Source of the DNA: Comamonas koreensis
GTDB taxonomy: Bacteria; Pseudomonadota; Gammaproteobacteria; Burkholderiales; Burkholderiaceae_C
NCBI RefSeq assembly: GCF_014076495.1
Contig: NZ_CP043575.1
Coordinates: forward strand, 682,001-746,000
Direction: 5' to 3'
Length of the DNA: 64,000 nt
Made by a program: the position numbers and the translations under genes. The notes under the pieces were generated by a model. It had not been told where the DNA came from. It did not search any database and saw only the letters and a program-made list of their open reading frames with translations. This document shows, in pieces, positions 34,662 to 43,582 of the stretch (position 1 is the stretch's first letter; each line of letters opens with the position of its first letter).

Positions 34662-36063
34662 TGCGATGAATACCCATAACCAACTGTTTGCCGCCCAGGC
34701 CTTGCTGCCCACGGGCTGGGCGCAGAACGTGCTGCTGCGCTGGGATGCGCAAGGCCTCTTCAGCTCCATCGAAACGGGAGTGGATGCGGCCCGCTGCGCG
34801 GGTGTGGCGCAGGCCGGCGGACCGGTGCTGCCGGGCATGCCCAACCTGCATTCGCATGCGTTCCAGCGCGGCTTTGCCGGGCTCTCGGAGTTCCGCGGCC
34901 AGGCGCAGGACAGCTTTTGGAGCTGGCGCAACCTGATGTACCGCTTTGCCGCGCGCCTGGGGCCCCAGCACCTGGAGGCGATTGCCACCTGGCTCTACAT
35001 CGAGATGCTCGAAGCGGGCTACACCAGCGTCTGCGAGTTCCACTACCTGCACCACCAGCCCGATGGCCAGGCCTACGCCCCCGATGGCGAGCTGAGCCTG
35101 GCGCTGCTGCGTGCCGCGCAGACAGCGGGCATCGGCATCACCTTGCTGCCGGTGCTCTACCAGAACAGCGGCTTTGGCGGCCAGGCACCCCATGACGGGC
35201 AAAAGCGTTTTATCCGCAGCACCGACAACATGCTGCGCCTGCTGGAGACCTTGGCCCCCGCCTGCGCCGCCCAGGGCGCGGCGCTGGGCCTGGCGCCGCA
35301 CTCGCTGCGCGCGGTGGCGCCCGAGGCCTTGCAAGAGGCCCTGCAGGGCCTGCATGCGCTGAGCGCCCAGGCGCCCGTACACATCCACATTGCCGAGCAG
35401 ATGGCTGAGGTCAACGCCTGCGTCGCCTGGAGCGGCCAGCGCCCGGTGGCCTGGCTGCTGGACCATATGCCGGTGGACGCGCGCTGGTGCCTGGTGCATG
35501 CCACGCACATGGATGAGGCCGAATACGCAGCCGCAGCCGCCTCGCAGGCGGTGGCGGGCCTTTGCCCGCTGACGGAAGCCAACCTGGGCGACGGCATCTT
35601 TGACCTGCCGCGCTGGCAGGCCGGTGCCGGCCGCTGGGGCATTGGCTCGGACAGCCACATCGGCGTGAACGCCGCCGAAGAGCTGATGATGCTGGAGTAC
35701 AGCCAGCGCCTGCAATCGCAGCAGCGCAATGTGGCGGCCAGTGCCCAGCAGCCCCATGTGGGCAGCCATATGCTGTTGGCAGCGGTGCAGGGCGGCGCGC
35801 AGGCCAGTGGCCGCGCAGTGGCCGGCCTGGCCGTGGGCCAGCAGGCCGATTTTGTGGTGCTCGATGGCCAGCACCTGGCGCTGGCCGGGCTGCCCGCTGC
35901 CGAGCAGCTCGATGCCCATGTGTTTGCCAGCAGCCGCAGCAGTGCGGTGGCCAGTGTCTGGGTGGGCGGCCAGTGCCGCGTGGCCGACGGCCGCCACCGG
36001 CTGCACCACAGCGCGCAGCGCGGCTTTGTCGCCGCGCGCAGCGAACTTCTTCAGGAGACGTGA
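34654..36063 (+). CDS. hutF: formimidoylglutamate deiminase
   Basis: The 469-residue amidohydrolase has the zinc-site motifs of HutF: LHSHAFQRG, HIHIAEQMAEV, LVHATHMDEAE, and GIGSDSHIGVNA. It converts N-formimidoyl-L-glutamate to N-formylglutamate and ammonia. The GTG at 34654 is preferred: CAGGAGG at 34638-34644 lies nine bases before it, whereas the ATG at 34666 would be 21 bases away. The GTG also overlaps the hutD end, implying coupling. HutG, using its product, follows after 3 bp. Confidence 0.92.
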   Translation: MSDAMNTHNQLFAAQALLPTGWAQNVLLRWDAQGLFSSIETGVDAARCAGVAQAGGPVLPGMPNLHSHAFQRGFAGLSEFRGQAQDSFWSWRNLMYRFAARLGPQHLEAIATWLYIEMLEAGYTSVCEFHYLHHQPDGQAYAPDGELSLALLRAAQTAGIGITLLPVLYQNSGFGGQAPHDGQKRFIRSTDNMLRLLETLAPACAAQGAALGLAPHSLRAVAPEALQEALQGLHALSAQAPVHIHIAEQMAEVNACVAWSGQRPVAWLLDHMPVDARWCLVHATHMDEAEYAAAAASQAVAGLCPLTEANLGDGIFDLPRWQAGAGRWGIGSDSHIGVNAAEELMMLEYSQRLQSQQRNVAASAQQPHVGSHMLLAAVQGGAQASGRAVAGLAVGQQADFVVLDGQHLALAGLPAAEQLDAHVFASSRSSAVASVWVGGQCRVADGRHRLHHSAQRGFVAARSELLQET

Positions 36064-36066
36064 TCC

Positions 36067-36894
36067 ATGCATTTTGAAACCGACCGCGCAGCGTTTGAAT
36101 TCCGCCAAGGCACGGCGCCGCTGCTGATCTCCTTCCCCCATGTGGGCACCTATGTGCCGCCCGCGCTGGCCGAGCGCTTTACGCCCGAGGCGCGCGAGGT
36201 GCACGACACCGACTGGCACCTGCCGCTGCTCTACGCCTTTGCGCAGGAGATCGGGGCCTCGACCCTGGTGGCCACGCATTCGCGCCTGGTGGTGGACATG
36301 AACCGCCCCCCCGATGGCGCCAGCCTCTACCCCGGCCAGAGCGTGACGGGCCTGTGCCCGGTCGACACCTTTGCCGACACCCCCGTCTACCAAAGCGCCG
36401 CGCTGCAGCCCGATGACGCCGAGATTGCCCAGCGCCGCGACCAGGTCTGGAAGCCCTACCACGACCAGCTGGCCGCCGAGCTGGCCCGCATCAAGGCCCA
36501 GCATGGCGCAGCAGGCCTGTGGGATGCGCATTCGATCCAGTCGGTGCTACCGCGCTTTTTTGACGGCAAGCTGCCCGATCTGAACCTGGGCACCAACAAG
36601 GGCGCCAGCTGCGGCGAAGGCCTGGGCGAGGCGCTGCTGGCCGAGGCCCGCAAAGGTGAGGCTGACGGTTTTACCAGCGTGCTCAATGGCCGCTTCCAGG
36701 GCGGCTACATCACGCGCCACTATGGCCAGCCGGCGCTGAACGTGCATGCCATCCAGCTGGAGATGACGCAGAGCAGCTATATGCAGGAGCACATGCCCTT
36801 TGACTACCTGCCGGCCGTGGCCGCCAAGGTGCAGCCCCATGTGCGCCGCATGGTGGAGACCTTGCTGGCTTACGTGCAGCAATCGGCACGCTGA
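36067..36894 (+). CDS. hutG: N-formylglutamate deformylase
   Basis: The 275-residue enzyme matches the N-formylglutamate amidohydrolase family: LLISFPHVGTYVPPAL, EVHDTDWHLPLLY, VVDMNRPPDGASLYPG, LWDAHSIQSVLPRFFDG. It releases formate and glutamate from N-formylglutamate, ending the five-step histidine pathway. With hutF it gives the deiminase-deformylase branch. hutH, hutU and hutI are not in the window, so they must be elsewhere or the substrate enters at formimidoylglutamate. A terminator follows. Confidence 0.92.
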   Translation: MHFETDRAAFEFRQGTAPLLISFPHVGTYVPPALAERFTPEAREVHDTDWHLPLLYAFAQEIGASTLVATHSRLVVDMNRPPDGASLYPGQSVTGLCPVDTFADTPVYQSAALQPDDAEIAQRRDQVWKPYHDQLAAELARIKAQHGAAGLWDAHSIQSVLPRFFDGKLPDLNLGTNKGASCGEGLGEALLAEARKGEADGFTSVLNGRFQGGYITRHYGQPALNVHAIQLEMTQSSYMQEHMPFDYLPAVAAKVQPHVRRMVETLLAYVQQSAR

Positions 36895-36909
36895 TTCCGA
36901 CGCCTCCGC

Positions 36910-36955
36910 AAACGGTATCCAGGGCTTGCACGGCAGGCCTGGGATGCCGTTTTTT
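36910..36955 (+). terminator. terminator of the hut operon
   Basis: AACGGTATCCAGG (36911-36923) can pair with CCTGGGATGCCGTT (36938-36951) with one bulge and one G-T pair, followed by six T. Confidence 0.65.
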
Positions 36956-37028
36956 GCTGTAGTGGCCCAGCAGGTTTTGCTGCTGGCGGGCCGCGCCTGT
37001 CAGGCAAACCGCCCGACAATAGCGGTCT

Positions 37029-38456
37029 ATGACTACCTCTCGCACCGACAACGCGGCAGCCGCTCCTGCGGCGGCTTTCTGGACCGATCTTGAGCAAGCG
37101 CTGGGCCCCAACGGCTTTTCGCGCGGCGCGGGCGCCATCCCCGAGAAGTACTGGACCGACTGGAGCGGAACCCCGCCGGTGCCGCCGCGGGCGCTGCTGC
37201 GCCCGCGCAGCACCGAAGAGGTCAGCGCCTTGCTGCGCATCTGCCATGCCCACCGGGTGCCCGTGGTGCCCCAGGGCGGGCTGACCGGCCTGGCCGGCGC
37301 GGCCGTGCCAGTGGCCCAGGGCGTGGCGGTGGCTTTGGACCGCATGCAGCAGATCGAGGACGTGAATGCACGCACCGGCCTGATGACGGTGCAGGCCGGC
37401 GTCACCCTGCAGGCGGTGCAGGAAGCGGCCGTGGCGGCGGGCTGGGTGTTTGGCGTGGACCTGGGCGCGCGCGGCAGCTGCCAGATTGGCGGCAATGTCT
37501 CGACCAATGCGGGCGGCAACGGCGTGCTGCAAAACGGCATGATGCGCGAGCAGGTGCTGGGGCTGGAGGTGGTGCTGGCAGATGGCACGGTGCTGCCGAT
37601 GCTGCGCCCCATGCTGAAGAACAACACCGGCTACGACCTCAAGCAGTTCTTTATCGGTGCCGAAGGCACCTTGGGCATCATCACCCGCGTGCTGCTGCGC
37701 CTGCTGCCCGCCCCGCAGGCCAAGGCCACCTGCATGGTGGCGCTGCCGGGCTTTGACGAAGCGCTGGCGGTGCTGGCGCGCATGCAGGCCCGCTTTGGCA
37801 ACAGCGTGGCCGCGTTCGAGCTGATGTGGAGCGACTTTGTGCAGACCTCCATCCAGTGGCAAAAGCTGCAGCCGGCCTTTGACCAGCAGCACCCGCTGCA
37901 GGCGCTGATCGATGTGGATGGCAAGGACGAGGCTGCGCTGCGCGCTGCGGTGGAAGAGGCCTTGGGCGAGGCCATGGAAGCTGGCGAGGTGGTGGATGCA
38001 GTGATTGCGCAGTCGAGCGAGCAGGCCAAAAGCCTGTGGAAGCTGCGCGAGGCGCCCGCCGAGATGACGGCGCACATGCACCCGCCGGTGAACTTTGACG
38101 TCAGCCTGCCCCAGGTGGATATTGGCCGCTTTGCTGCGGCCTGCCGCGCCGCCTTTGATGCGCGCTGGCCTGGCCACCACAGCCTGTTCTTTGGCCATGT
38201 GGGCGACGGCAACCTGCATGTGACCACCGACAGCCAAACCATTGGCGGCGAGGACGAGGCGCTGGAGGCCGTGCTGTACGGCCTGGTGCAGCAGTTCCAG
38301 GGCAGCGTCTCGGCCGAGCATGGCATTGGCCTGCACAAGATGCCCTACCTGGGCTTTAGCCGCACGCCGCAGGAGCTGGCCGCCATGCGGGCGATCAAGC
38401 AGGCGCTCGATCCGCTGGGGCTGATGAACCCGGGCAAGGTACTGGCGGCGGACTGA
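37029..38456 (+). CDS. FAD-binding 2-hydroxyacid dehydrogenase/oxidase (GlcD/D2HGDH/DLD type)
   Basis: The 475-residue flavoprotein has the PCMH-type FAD domain in the first half (VPVVPQGGLTGLAGAAVPVA, GGNVSTNAGGNGVLQNGM, GYDLKQFFIGAEGTLGIITRV in two parts) and the FAD-oxidase C-terminal domain (FFGHVGDGNLHV, SAEHGIGLHKMPYL). Relatives oxidise D-lactate, glycolate or D-2-hydroxyglutarate; the His in GHVGDGNLH helps bind the substrate metal. The exact substrate cannot be told from sequence. It is monocistronic with its own terminator. Confidence 0.88.
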   Translation: MTTSRTDNAAAAPAAAFWTDLEQALGPNGFSRGAGAIPEKYWTDWSGTPPVPPRALLRPRSTEEVSALLRICHAHRVPVVPQGGLTGLAGAAVPVAQGVAVALDRMQQIEDVNARTGLMTVQAGVTLQAVQEAAVAAGWVFGVDLGARGSCQIGGNVSTNAGGNGVLQNGMMREQVLGLEVVLADGTVLPMLRPMLKNNTGYDLKQFFIGAEGTLGIITRVLLRLLPAPQAKATCMVALPGFDEALAVLARMQARFGNSVAAFELMWSDFVQTSIQWQKLQPAFDQQHPLQALIDVDGKDEAALRAAVEEALGEAMEAGEVVDAVIAQSSEQAKSLWKLREAPAEMTAHMHPPVNFDVSLPQVDIGRFAAACRAAFDARWPGHHSLFFGHVGDGNLHVTTDSQTIGGEDEALEAVLYGLVQQFQGSVSAEHGIGLHKMPYLGFSRTPQELAAMRAIKQALDPLGLMNPGKVLAAD

Positions 38457-38481
38457 ATTCCGTTGTAGTCCCCTCAGACAG

Positions 38482-38515
38482 AACCGGCGCCTGCAGCGAT
38501 GCATGCGCCGGTTTT
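38482..38515 (+). terminator. terminator of the FAD oxidase gene
   Basis: AACCGGCGC (38482-38490) pairs with GCGCCGGTT (38505-38513), followed by T residues. Confidence 0.7.
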
Positions 38516-38698
38516 CCGTTGGTGGCTGCTCCAAGGCCCATGGCACCGATGTGGTGCGATCGGGCATAGGCCGGCGGCCTGGCCACCCCTGCGCATGCCC
38601 GCAGACCGCGTATCCAGGCGCTTTCCCGCTCCATGGCATAGAAACTGCTACCTTTTGAAACAAACCCGCAATGGATGACAACGTAAAAAGGGGATGGC

Positions 38699-39931
38699 AT
38701 GCAAATGGTGCAGATGGCTGCGATTGACAAGGCCGATACGGCCTGGCTCTTGGTCTCTACGGTGCTGGTGTTGCTGATGACACTGCCGGGCATTGCGCTC
38801 TTCTATGCCGGGTTGGTGCGGCGCAAGAACGTGGTCAACACGGTGGTGGCCGTGTTTGCGGTGGCGGCGGTGGTGTCACTCACCTGGTTTGCGCTGGGCT
38901 ACTCGCTGGCCTTCAGCAAGTCCACGGCCTGGCTGGGCGGGCTGGACCGGGCCTGGTTCTCATCGATGCGCCTGGATGCGGCAGCGGGCACCGTGTCGGT
39001 CAGCCACCTGGCGCCCCATCTGCCCGAGTCGCTCTATGCGCTGTTCCAGATGGCCTTTGCCGTCATCACCACCACCTTGATCATTGGCGCCGTGGTCGAG
39101 CGCATGCGCTTTTCGGCGCTGCTGCTGTTCTCGGCGCTGTGGAGCGTGCTGGTCTATGCGCCGGTCGCCCACTGGGTCTGGGAGAGCGATGGCTGGCTCA
39201 ACAAGCTGGGCGCGCTGGACTTTGCCGGTGGCGCGGTGGTGCACGTCAATGCGGGCGTCTCGGCCCTCGTCTGCGCGGCCATGCTGGGCCGGCGCCAGGG
39301 CTATGGCCGCCAGGCCTTTGAGCCGCACAGCCTGGGCTGGACGGCGATGGGTGCCGCGCTGCTGCTGATTGGCTGGTTTGGCTTTAACGCGGGCTCTGCC
39401 CTGTCGGCCGATGGCCGTGCGGCGCTGGCGATGCTGGTGACCATGGTGGCCGCTGCTGCCGGCGCGCTGTCCTGGATGCTGGTCGAGTGGTGGGTGCGCG
39501 GCGCGCCCACCTTGCTGGGCGTGCTCTCGGGCCTGATTGGCGGTCTGGTGGCCATCACACCGGCGGCCGGTTTTGTACAGGTGGGCGGCGCAGTCGCCAT
39601 CGGCCTGATGGCTGGCGTAGCCTGCTTTTGGGGCGCCACCTGGCTCAAGCGCCGCCTGGGTGTGGACGACTCGCTCGATGTGTTTGGCGTGCACGGCGTG
39701 GGCGGCATTGCCGGCTCGCTGCTCACCGCCTTGTTTGCCGACCGCGCCATTGCCGGCGTGGATGCCACGGTTCTCAACCAGCTGGTGGCCGTGGCGGCCG
39801 TGGCTATTTTCAGCGCGGCGGGCACTGCCATTTTGCTGACCGTTATCCGCGTGGTTCTGCCTTTGCGGGTGACGGCGCAGCAGGAGATCGATGGGCTGGA
39901 TATCAGCCTGCACCAGGAAAGCCAAAACTAG
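38699..39931 (+). CDS. amt: ammonium transporter (Amt/AmtB)
   Basis: The 410-residue membrane protein has about eleven helices and Amt motifs: FYAGLVRRKNVVNT, FQMAFAVITTTLIIGAVVER, DFAGGAVVHVNAGVSALV with the first pore His, WFGFNAGSAL, and VFGVHGVGGIAGSLLTALF with the second pore His. It conducts ammonium into the cell. It has no long cleavable signal, and AAGGGG precedes the ATG. No glnK gene adjoins it, unlike the common glnK-amtB pair. Confidence 0.92.
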   Translation: MQMVQMAAIDKADTAWLLVSTVLVLLMTLPGIALFYAGLVRRKNVVNTVVAVFAVAAVVSLTWFALGYSLAFSKSTAWLGGLDRAWFSSMRLDAAAGTVSVSHLAPHLPESLYALFQMAFAVITTTLIIGAVVERMRFSALLLFSALWSVLVYAPVAHWVWESDGWLNKLGALDFAGGAVVHVNAGVSALVCAAMLGRRQGYGRQAFEPHSLGWTAMGAALLLIGWFGFNAGSALSADGRAALAMLVTMVAAAAGALSWMLVEWWVRGAPTLLGVLSGLIGGLVAITPAAGFVQVGGAVAIGLMAGVACFWGATWLKRRLGVDDSLDVFGVHGVGGIAGSLLTALFADRAIAGVDATVLNQLVAVAAVAIFSAAGTAILLTVIRVVLPLRVTAQQEIDGLDISLHQESQN

Positions 39932-40029
39932 CGTGATAGGCCCGGCGCCACCGGGTGCCGCCGGGCCACCAGGCTGCAGCGCTCTGTGCCTGCCGCCTGC
40001 CCCTCAGGTTCTGCCATGGAGGAGCTTGT

Positions 40030-40332
40030 ATGAACGACAGTGAACGCCTGGCCATCGCCGCGCATTTGCATGTGGCGCTGCGCCGCAAGACGGGCCGGGT
40101 GACCGATACCGAGTGGATGGCCAGCGATACCGCCTACGGCCAGGCGATGGCGCGCTTTGCGCTGAGCCATGCGCTGGCCAACCAGGATGCGGAGCTGGAG
40201 CGCCTGGCGCAGCGCTTTGCGGCCAGCCTGCCGGGCGCACCCGCCCCAGCGGCGCCGGCCCCTGCCAGCGATCCGGCTGCACCGCAGGGGCTGGTGGCCT
40301 CGGCCAAGCGCTATGTAGGCGGCTTGCGTTGA
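40030..40332 (+). CDS. small protein of unknown function downstream of amt
   Basis: The 100-residue protein begins MNDSERLAIAAHLHVALRRK after a very strong GGAGGAG. The first 65 residues look alpha-helical and charged (AHLHVALRRKTGRVTDTEWM, LSHALANQDAELERLAQRFA); a Pro/Ala linker follows, ending in AKRYVGGLR. No domain is recognised. It lies 98 bp after amt on the same strand and may be co-transcribed. Confidence 0.65.
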   Translation: MNDSERLAIAAHLHVALRRKTGRVTDTEWMASDTAYGQAMARFALSHALANQDAELERLAQRFAASLPGAPAPAAPAPASDPAAPQGLVASAKRYVGGLR

Positions 40333-40390
40333 ACGGATAGCGACAGGGAGGGAAGGGGAAGCCTGGGAACAGAAATAGGTGGAAATGGAG

Positions 40391-40437
40391 CAAATGATCC
40401 ATTAATCTATTGAAAAATTACAAATGATCCTTATACT
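40391..40437 (+). promoter_or_regulatory. promoter with direct-repeat operator before the aminotransferase operon
   Basis: TTGAAA (40410-40415), 16 bp, TATACT (40432-40437) is a good sigma70 match. The 10-mer CAAATGATCC occurs twice, at 40391-40400 and 40421-40430, a spacing of exactly 30 bp (about three helical turns), on either side of the -35 box. This suggests a regulator binding one face of the DNA. Confidence 0.5.
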
Positions 40438-40490
40438 GTGCGTATCGCTGCCGGCGCAGGGCTGGTGACGCATTGTCAAGGAGTGCTCGC

Positions 40491-41831
40491 ATGAGCCATG
40501 TCATCCATCGTTCTCTGGCCCAGGTTCCTCTTGTTGCGGTCGGCGGCAAAGGCGTGGAATTGTTTGACCAGGCCGGTAAGGCCTACCTGGATGCCAGTGG
40601 CGGGGCAGCCGTGTCGTGCCTGGGCCATGCCCACCCGGATGTGCTGGCAGCGATGCACCGCCAGCTCGACCAGCTGGCCTATGCCCACACCAGCTTTTTC
40701 ACCACCGAGGTGCAAGAGGCGCTGGCCGACCACCTGGTCGCGCATGCGCCCGCGGGCATGACCGATGTCTACTTTGTCTCCGGCGGCTCCGAGGCGGTGG
40801 AGGCAGCGCTGAAAATGGCGCGCCAGTATTTTGTCGAGATCGGCCAGCCCGAGCGCACGCACTTTGTCGCGCGCCGCCAAAGCTACCACGGCAACACCTT
40901 GGGTGCCTTGGCCGTGGGCGGCAATGAATGGCGCCGCAAGCAGTTTGCCCCCATCCTGATGGACGTGGGGCGCGTGGCCCCCGCCTATGAATACCGCGAC
41001 CGCCTGGACGGCGAGAGCCAGCCCGCCTATGTGGCGCGTTTGCTGGCCGAGATCGATGCCAAGTTCCAAGAGCTGGGCCCGGACAAGGTGATCGCCTTTG
41101 TCGCCGAGCCCGTGGTGGGCGCGACCCTGGGCGCGGTGGCCGCCCCTGCCGGCTACTGGCAGGGCCTGCGTGCGCTGTGCGACCGCTATGGCATCTTGCT
41201 GATTGCCGACGAGGTGATGTGCGGCATGGGCCGCACTGGCAGCTTGCATGCGGTGGAGCAAGAGGGCATCAGCCCCGATCTGATGACCATTGCCAAGGGC
41301 CTGGGCGGCGGCTACCAGCCGATTGGCGCGGTGCTGGCGCAGCGCAAGATTGTGGAGGCGATGCGGCGCGGCAGCGGCCTGTTCCAGCATGGCCATACCT
41401 ACATCGGCCATGCGATGGCGGCGGCCGCCGCGCTGGCGGTGCAGCAGGTGATACAGCGCGACCAGTTGCTGCCCCAGGTACTGGCACGCGGCGCCTATCT
41501 GCAAAAGCAGCTGCATGCGCGTTTTGACGAGCACCCGCATGTCGGCGATATCCGGGGCCGGGGCCTGTTCTGGGGCGTGGAGCTGGTGCAGGACCGCAGC
41601 AGCAAGGCGACGTTTGACCCGGCGTTCAAGCTGCATGCCAAGGTCAAGGCGCAGGCCATGGCCCATGGCTTGCTGTGCTACCCGATGGGTGGCACGATCG
41701 ACGGCCTGCATGGCGACCATGTGCTGCTGGCGCCGCCCTTTATCAGCGGCGAGGCCGAGCTGGACCAGGTGGTCGAGCGCCTGGGCGATGCCATCGACAA
41801 AGTGCTGGCCCAGCAACCGGTAGCCGCCTGA
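40491..41831 (+). CDS. class III PLP-dependent aminotransferase
   Basis: The 446-residue protein has the group III aminotransferase motifs: SGGAAVSCLGHAHPDVLAAM, FVSGGSEAVEAALKMARQYF, SYHGNTLGALAVGG, LLIADEVMCGMGRTG, and MTIAKGLGGGYQPIGAVLA with the PLP Lys269. Group III members act on omega-amino groups of many amines and amino acids, so the substrate is open. AAGGAG precedes ATG 40491. A CMD-family gene and a GNAT gene follow closely and are probably in the same operon. Confidence 0.88.
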   Translation: MSHVIHRSLAQVPLVAVGGKGVELFDQAGKAYLDASGGAAVSCLGHAHPDVLAAMHRQLDQLAYAHTSFFTTEVQEALADHLVAHAPAGMTDVYFVSGGSEAVEAALKMARQYFVEIGQPERTHFVARRQSYHGNTLGALAVGGNEWRRKQFAPILMDVGRVAPAYEYRDRLDGESQPAYVARLLAEIDAKFQELGPDKVIAFVAEPVVGATLGAVAAPAGYWQGLRALCDRYGILLIADEVMCGMGRTGSLHAVEQEGISPDLMTIAKGLGGGYQPIGAVLAQRKIVEAMRRGSGLFQHGHTYIGHAMAAAAALAVQQVIQRDQLLPQVLARGAYLQKQLHARFDEHPHVGDIRGRGLFWGVELVQDRSSKATFDPAFKLHAKVKAQAMAHGLLCYPMGGTIDGLHGDHVLLAPPFISGEAELDQVVERLGDAIDKVLAQQPVAA

Positions 41832-41866
41832 ACACGCCCCCGAAACGATCTGAAAGAACCTGCCCG

Positions 41867-42436
41867 ATGACGCCCTTCCAGGACCGCATGCCGCCCCTGC
41901 CCCCCGAGACCTGGAGCGAAGAGCAGCGCCGCTATGCCCAGCCCATCATCGATGGCCCGCGCGGCGCGCTGATATCGCCCTTTGTGCCTTTGCTGCGCAG
42001 CCCCGAGCTGATGGACCACACCCAGCGCCTGGGCGAGTACCTGCGCTACCGCAGCGCCATCGGCCTGCGCCTGACCGAGCTAGCCATCCTGGTCACGGCC
42101 CGCCAGTGGACGCAGCAGGTGGAATGGGCCATCCATGCGCCCATTGCGCTGCGCGAAGGCCTGAGCCAGGCCACTGTGGACGCCGTGGCCCAAGGCCGCC
42201 GCCCCGATGCGATGCCTGAGGATGAGGCCGTTGTGCATGACTTCTGCATCGAGCTGCACCAGCAGCGCCAGGTGAGCGATGCCACCTGGACCCGGGCCCA
42301 GCAGCTGTTGGGCGACCAGGGCGTGATGGACCTGATCGGCATCAATGGCTATTACAGCCTGCTGTCGATGGTGATGAACGCGGCGTGCACGGCGGTGCCA
42401 GCATCGACCGCCCAGCCACTGGCGCCCTTGGCCTGA
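41867..42436 (+). CDS. carboxymuconolactone decarboxylase-family (AhpD-like) protein
   Basis: The 189-residue helical protein has the CMD core: LRYRSAIGLRLTELAILVTA, QWTQQVEWAIHAPIALREGL in the active region, and LIGINGYYSLLSMVMNAA. The CxxC of AhpD is missing; Gln/Glu/His (QQVEWAIH) stand there, as in true gamma-carboxymuconolactone decarboxylases and relatives. The substrate is unknown. It follows the aminotransferase by 35 bp. Confidence 0.82.
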   Translation: MTPFQDRMPPLPPETWSEEQRRYAQPIIDGPRGALISPFVPLLRSPELMDHTQRLGEYLRYRSAIGLRLTELAILVTARQWTQQVEWAIHAPIALREGLSQATVDAVAQGRRPDAMPEDEAVVHDFCIELHQQRQVSDATWTRAQQLLGDQGVMDLIGINGYYSLLSMVMNAACTAVPASTAQPLAPLA

Positions 42437-42469
42437 TGTGATGGCTGCCGCATCGCCGACAATGGGCCG

Positions 42470-42997
42470 ATGCGTTTTCATTCCAACGACCAGCCCCTTT
42501 GGTCCCTTGAACCCCTGACCGCGCAGCACCTCGATGGCCTGATGCAGGTGCAGCTGGCCTGCTATGGCGCGGACTTTATGGAGAGTGCCGCGCTGTATGC
42601 AGCGCGGCTGGCCAGCCCTGTGCAGTGCTCGCTGGTGGCCGTGCAGCAAGGCCAGGTGCTGGCCTATCTGGCGGCCTACCGCTCCGTGTTGGGCAAGGTA
42701 ACACCGCTGCATGGCGGCTTTGCCTGTGCATCGGCAGCCGACACGCTGTACCTGCATGACATGGCCGTCGCGCCCGAGCGGGCCGGCGAGGGCCTGGCCT
42801 CCGCGCTGCTGCAGGCGATGCTGCAACAAGCGCAGGCCGATGGGCTGCGTTACTCCGCGCTGGTGTCGGTGATGGGCTCGCAGCCGTATTGGCAGCGCAA
42901 AGGCTATGCAGCGCTGCTGCCCTGGTCGGCACAGGAGCGTGAGGCCTTGCTGAGCTATGGCGAGGATGCGCAGTACATGGCGCAAGCTTTGGTCTGA
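42470..42997 (+). CDS. GNAT-family N-acetyltransferase
   Basis: The 175-residue protein has the GNAT fold: a strand LYLHDMAVAPERAGEGLASALLQ carrying the acetyl-CoA P-loop region (RAGEGLA) and the closing GSQPYWQRKGYAAL. The substrate is not predictable. It is the last gene of the aminotransferase operon, 33 bp behind the CMD gene. A shared terminator lies after it. Confidence 0.82.
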   Translation: MRFHSNDQPLWSLEPLTAQHLDGLMQVQLACYGADFMESAALYAARLASPVQCSLVAVQQGQVLAYLAAYRSVLGKVTPLHGGFACASAADTLYLHDMAVAPERAGEGLASALLQAMLQQAQADGLRYSALVSVMGSQPYWQRKGYAALLPWSAQEREALLSYGEDAQYMAQALV

Positions 42998-43013
42998 GTC
43001 CAAACCCCGGACG

Positions 43014-43041
43014 CAAAAAAGGCCAGCATGGGGCTGGCCTT
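43014..43041 (-). terminator. terminator of the PepSY gene, possibly bidirectional
   Basis: AAGGCCAGC (43019-43027) pairs with GCTGGCCTT (43033-43041). The A run at 43014-43020 gives a U tract on the minus-strand transcript. It may also stop the GNAT operon coming from the other side. Confidence 0.75.
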
Positions 43042-43063
43042 GGTATCTTGCTTTTAAAGCCGC

Positions 43064-43582
43064 TTACTGGTGGATATTGCCTTCAACGGCGTTGACGCGC
43101 ACTTCCACCTCGGTATTGGCCGCGTTGAGGATCTTGACGTCATAGGTCAGCACGCCCAGGTGGTCGTCCAGGTCCACGTCAATGGCCTTGCCGGGGGTGT
43201 GCTTCAAGGCGGTGGCAATGGCGTCGTTGATGCCGATCTTGGCGGCAGCCAGGCGGTCGGTGTCCTTTTTCTCGACGGCGCCATCGTCCTTGTTTTCCAT
43301 GACCTTGGCGGCGTCCAGCGCGCTGAACTTGAGCTTGATCTCACGGCCCTGGGCGTTGATGCCGCTGACTTCGTAGATGGGCTGCTTTTTCTTGGTATCG
43401 ATCTCGGCCTTGAGCACCTTGAGGCCATGCTGGCTCTGCGCGCTCTGGATGGCTTGGGCCAGGTCGAAGCGGGCCGCTTGCACGGCAGCGATCTTGTCGG
43501 CGGTGCTGGCCAGGGCGCTGCCACTCAGCGATGCCAGGGCGAGCGTCAAGGCCAGAGCGGTGGTGGAGAGGGTGCGTTGCAT
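43064..43582 (-). CDS. exported PepSY-domain protein
   Basis: The 172-residue protein has a signal peptide (TALALTLALASLSGSALA) and two PepSY repeats, the first about 25-90 (LAQAIQSAQSQHGLKVLKAE, IYEVSGINAQGREIKLKF), the second about 100-172 (INDAIATALKHTPGKAIDVDL, LTYDVKILNAANTEVEVRV). PepSY domains bind or inhibit proteases in the cell envelope, but this one has no known target. AAAGGA precedes ATG 43582. The region upstream is AT-rich and holds divergent promoters with tkt. Confidence 0.82.
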   Translation of the reverse strand: MQRTLSTTALALTLALASLSGSALASTADKIAAVQAARFDLAQAIQSAQSQHGLKVLKAEIDTKKKQPIYEVSGINAQGREIKLKFSALDAAKVMENKDDGAVEKKDTDRLAAAKIGINDAIATALKHTPGKAIDVDLDDHLGVLTYDVKILNAANTEVEVRVNAVEGNIHQ

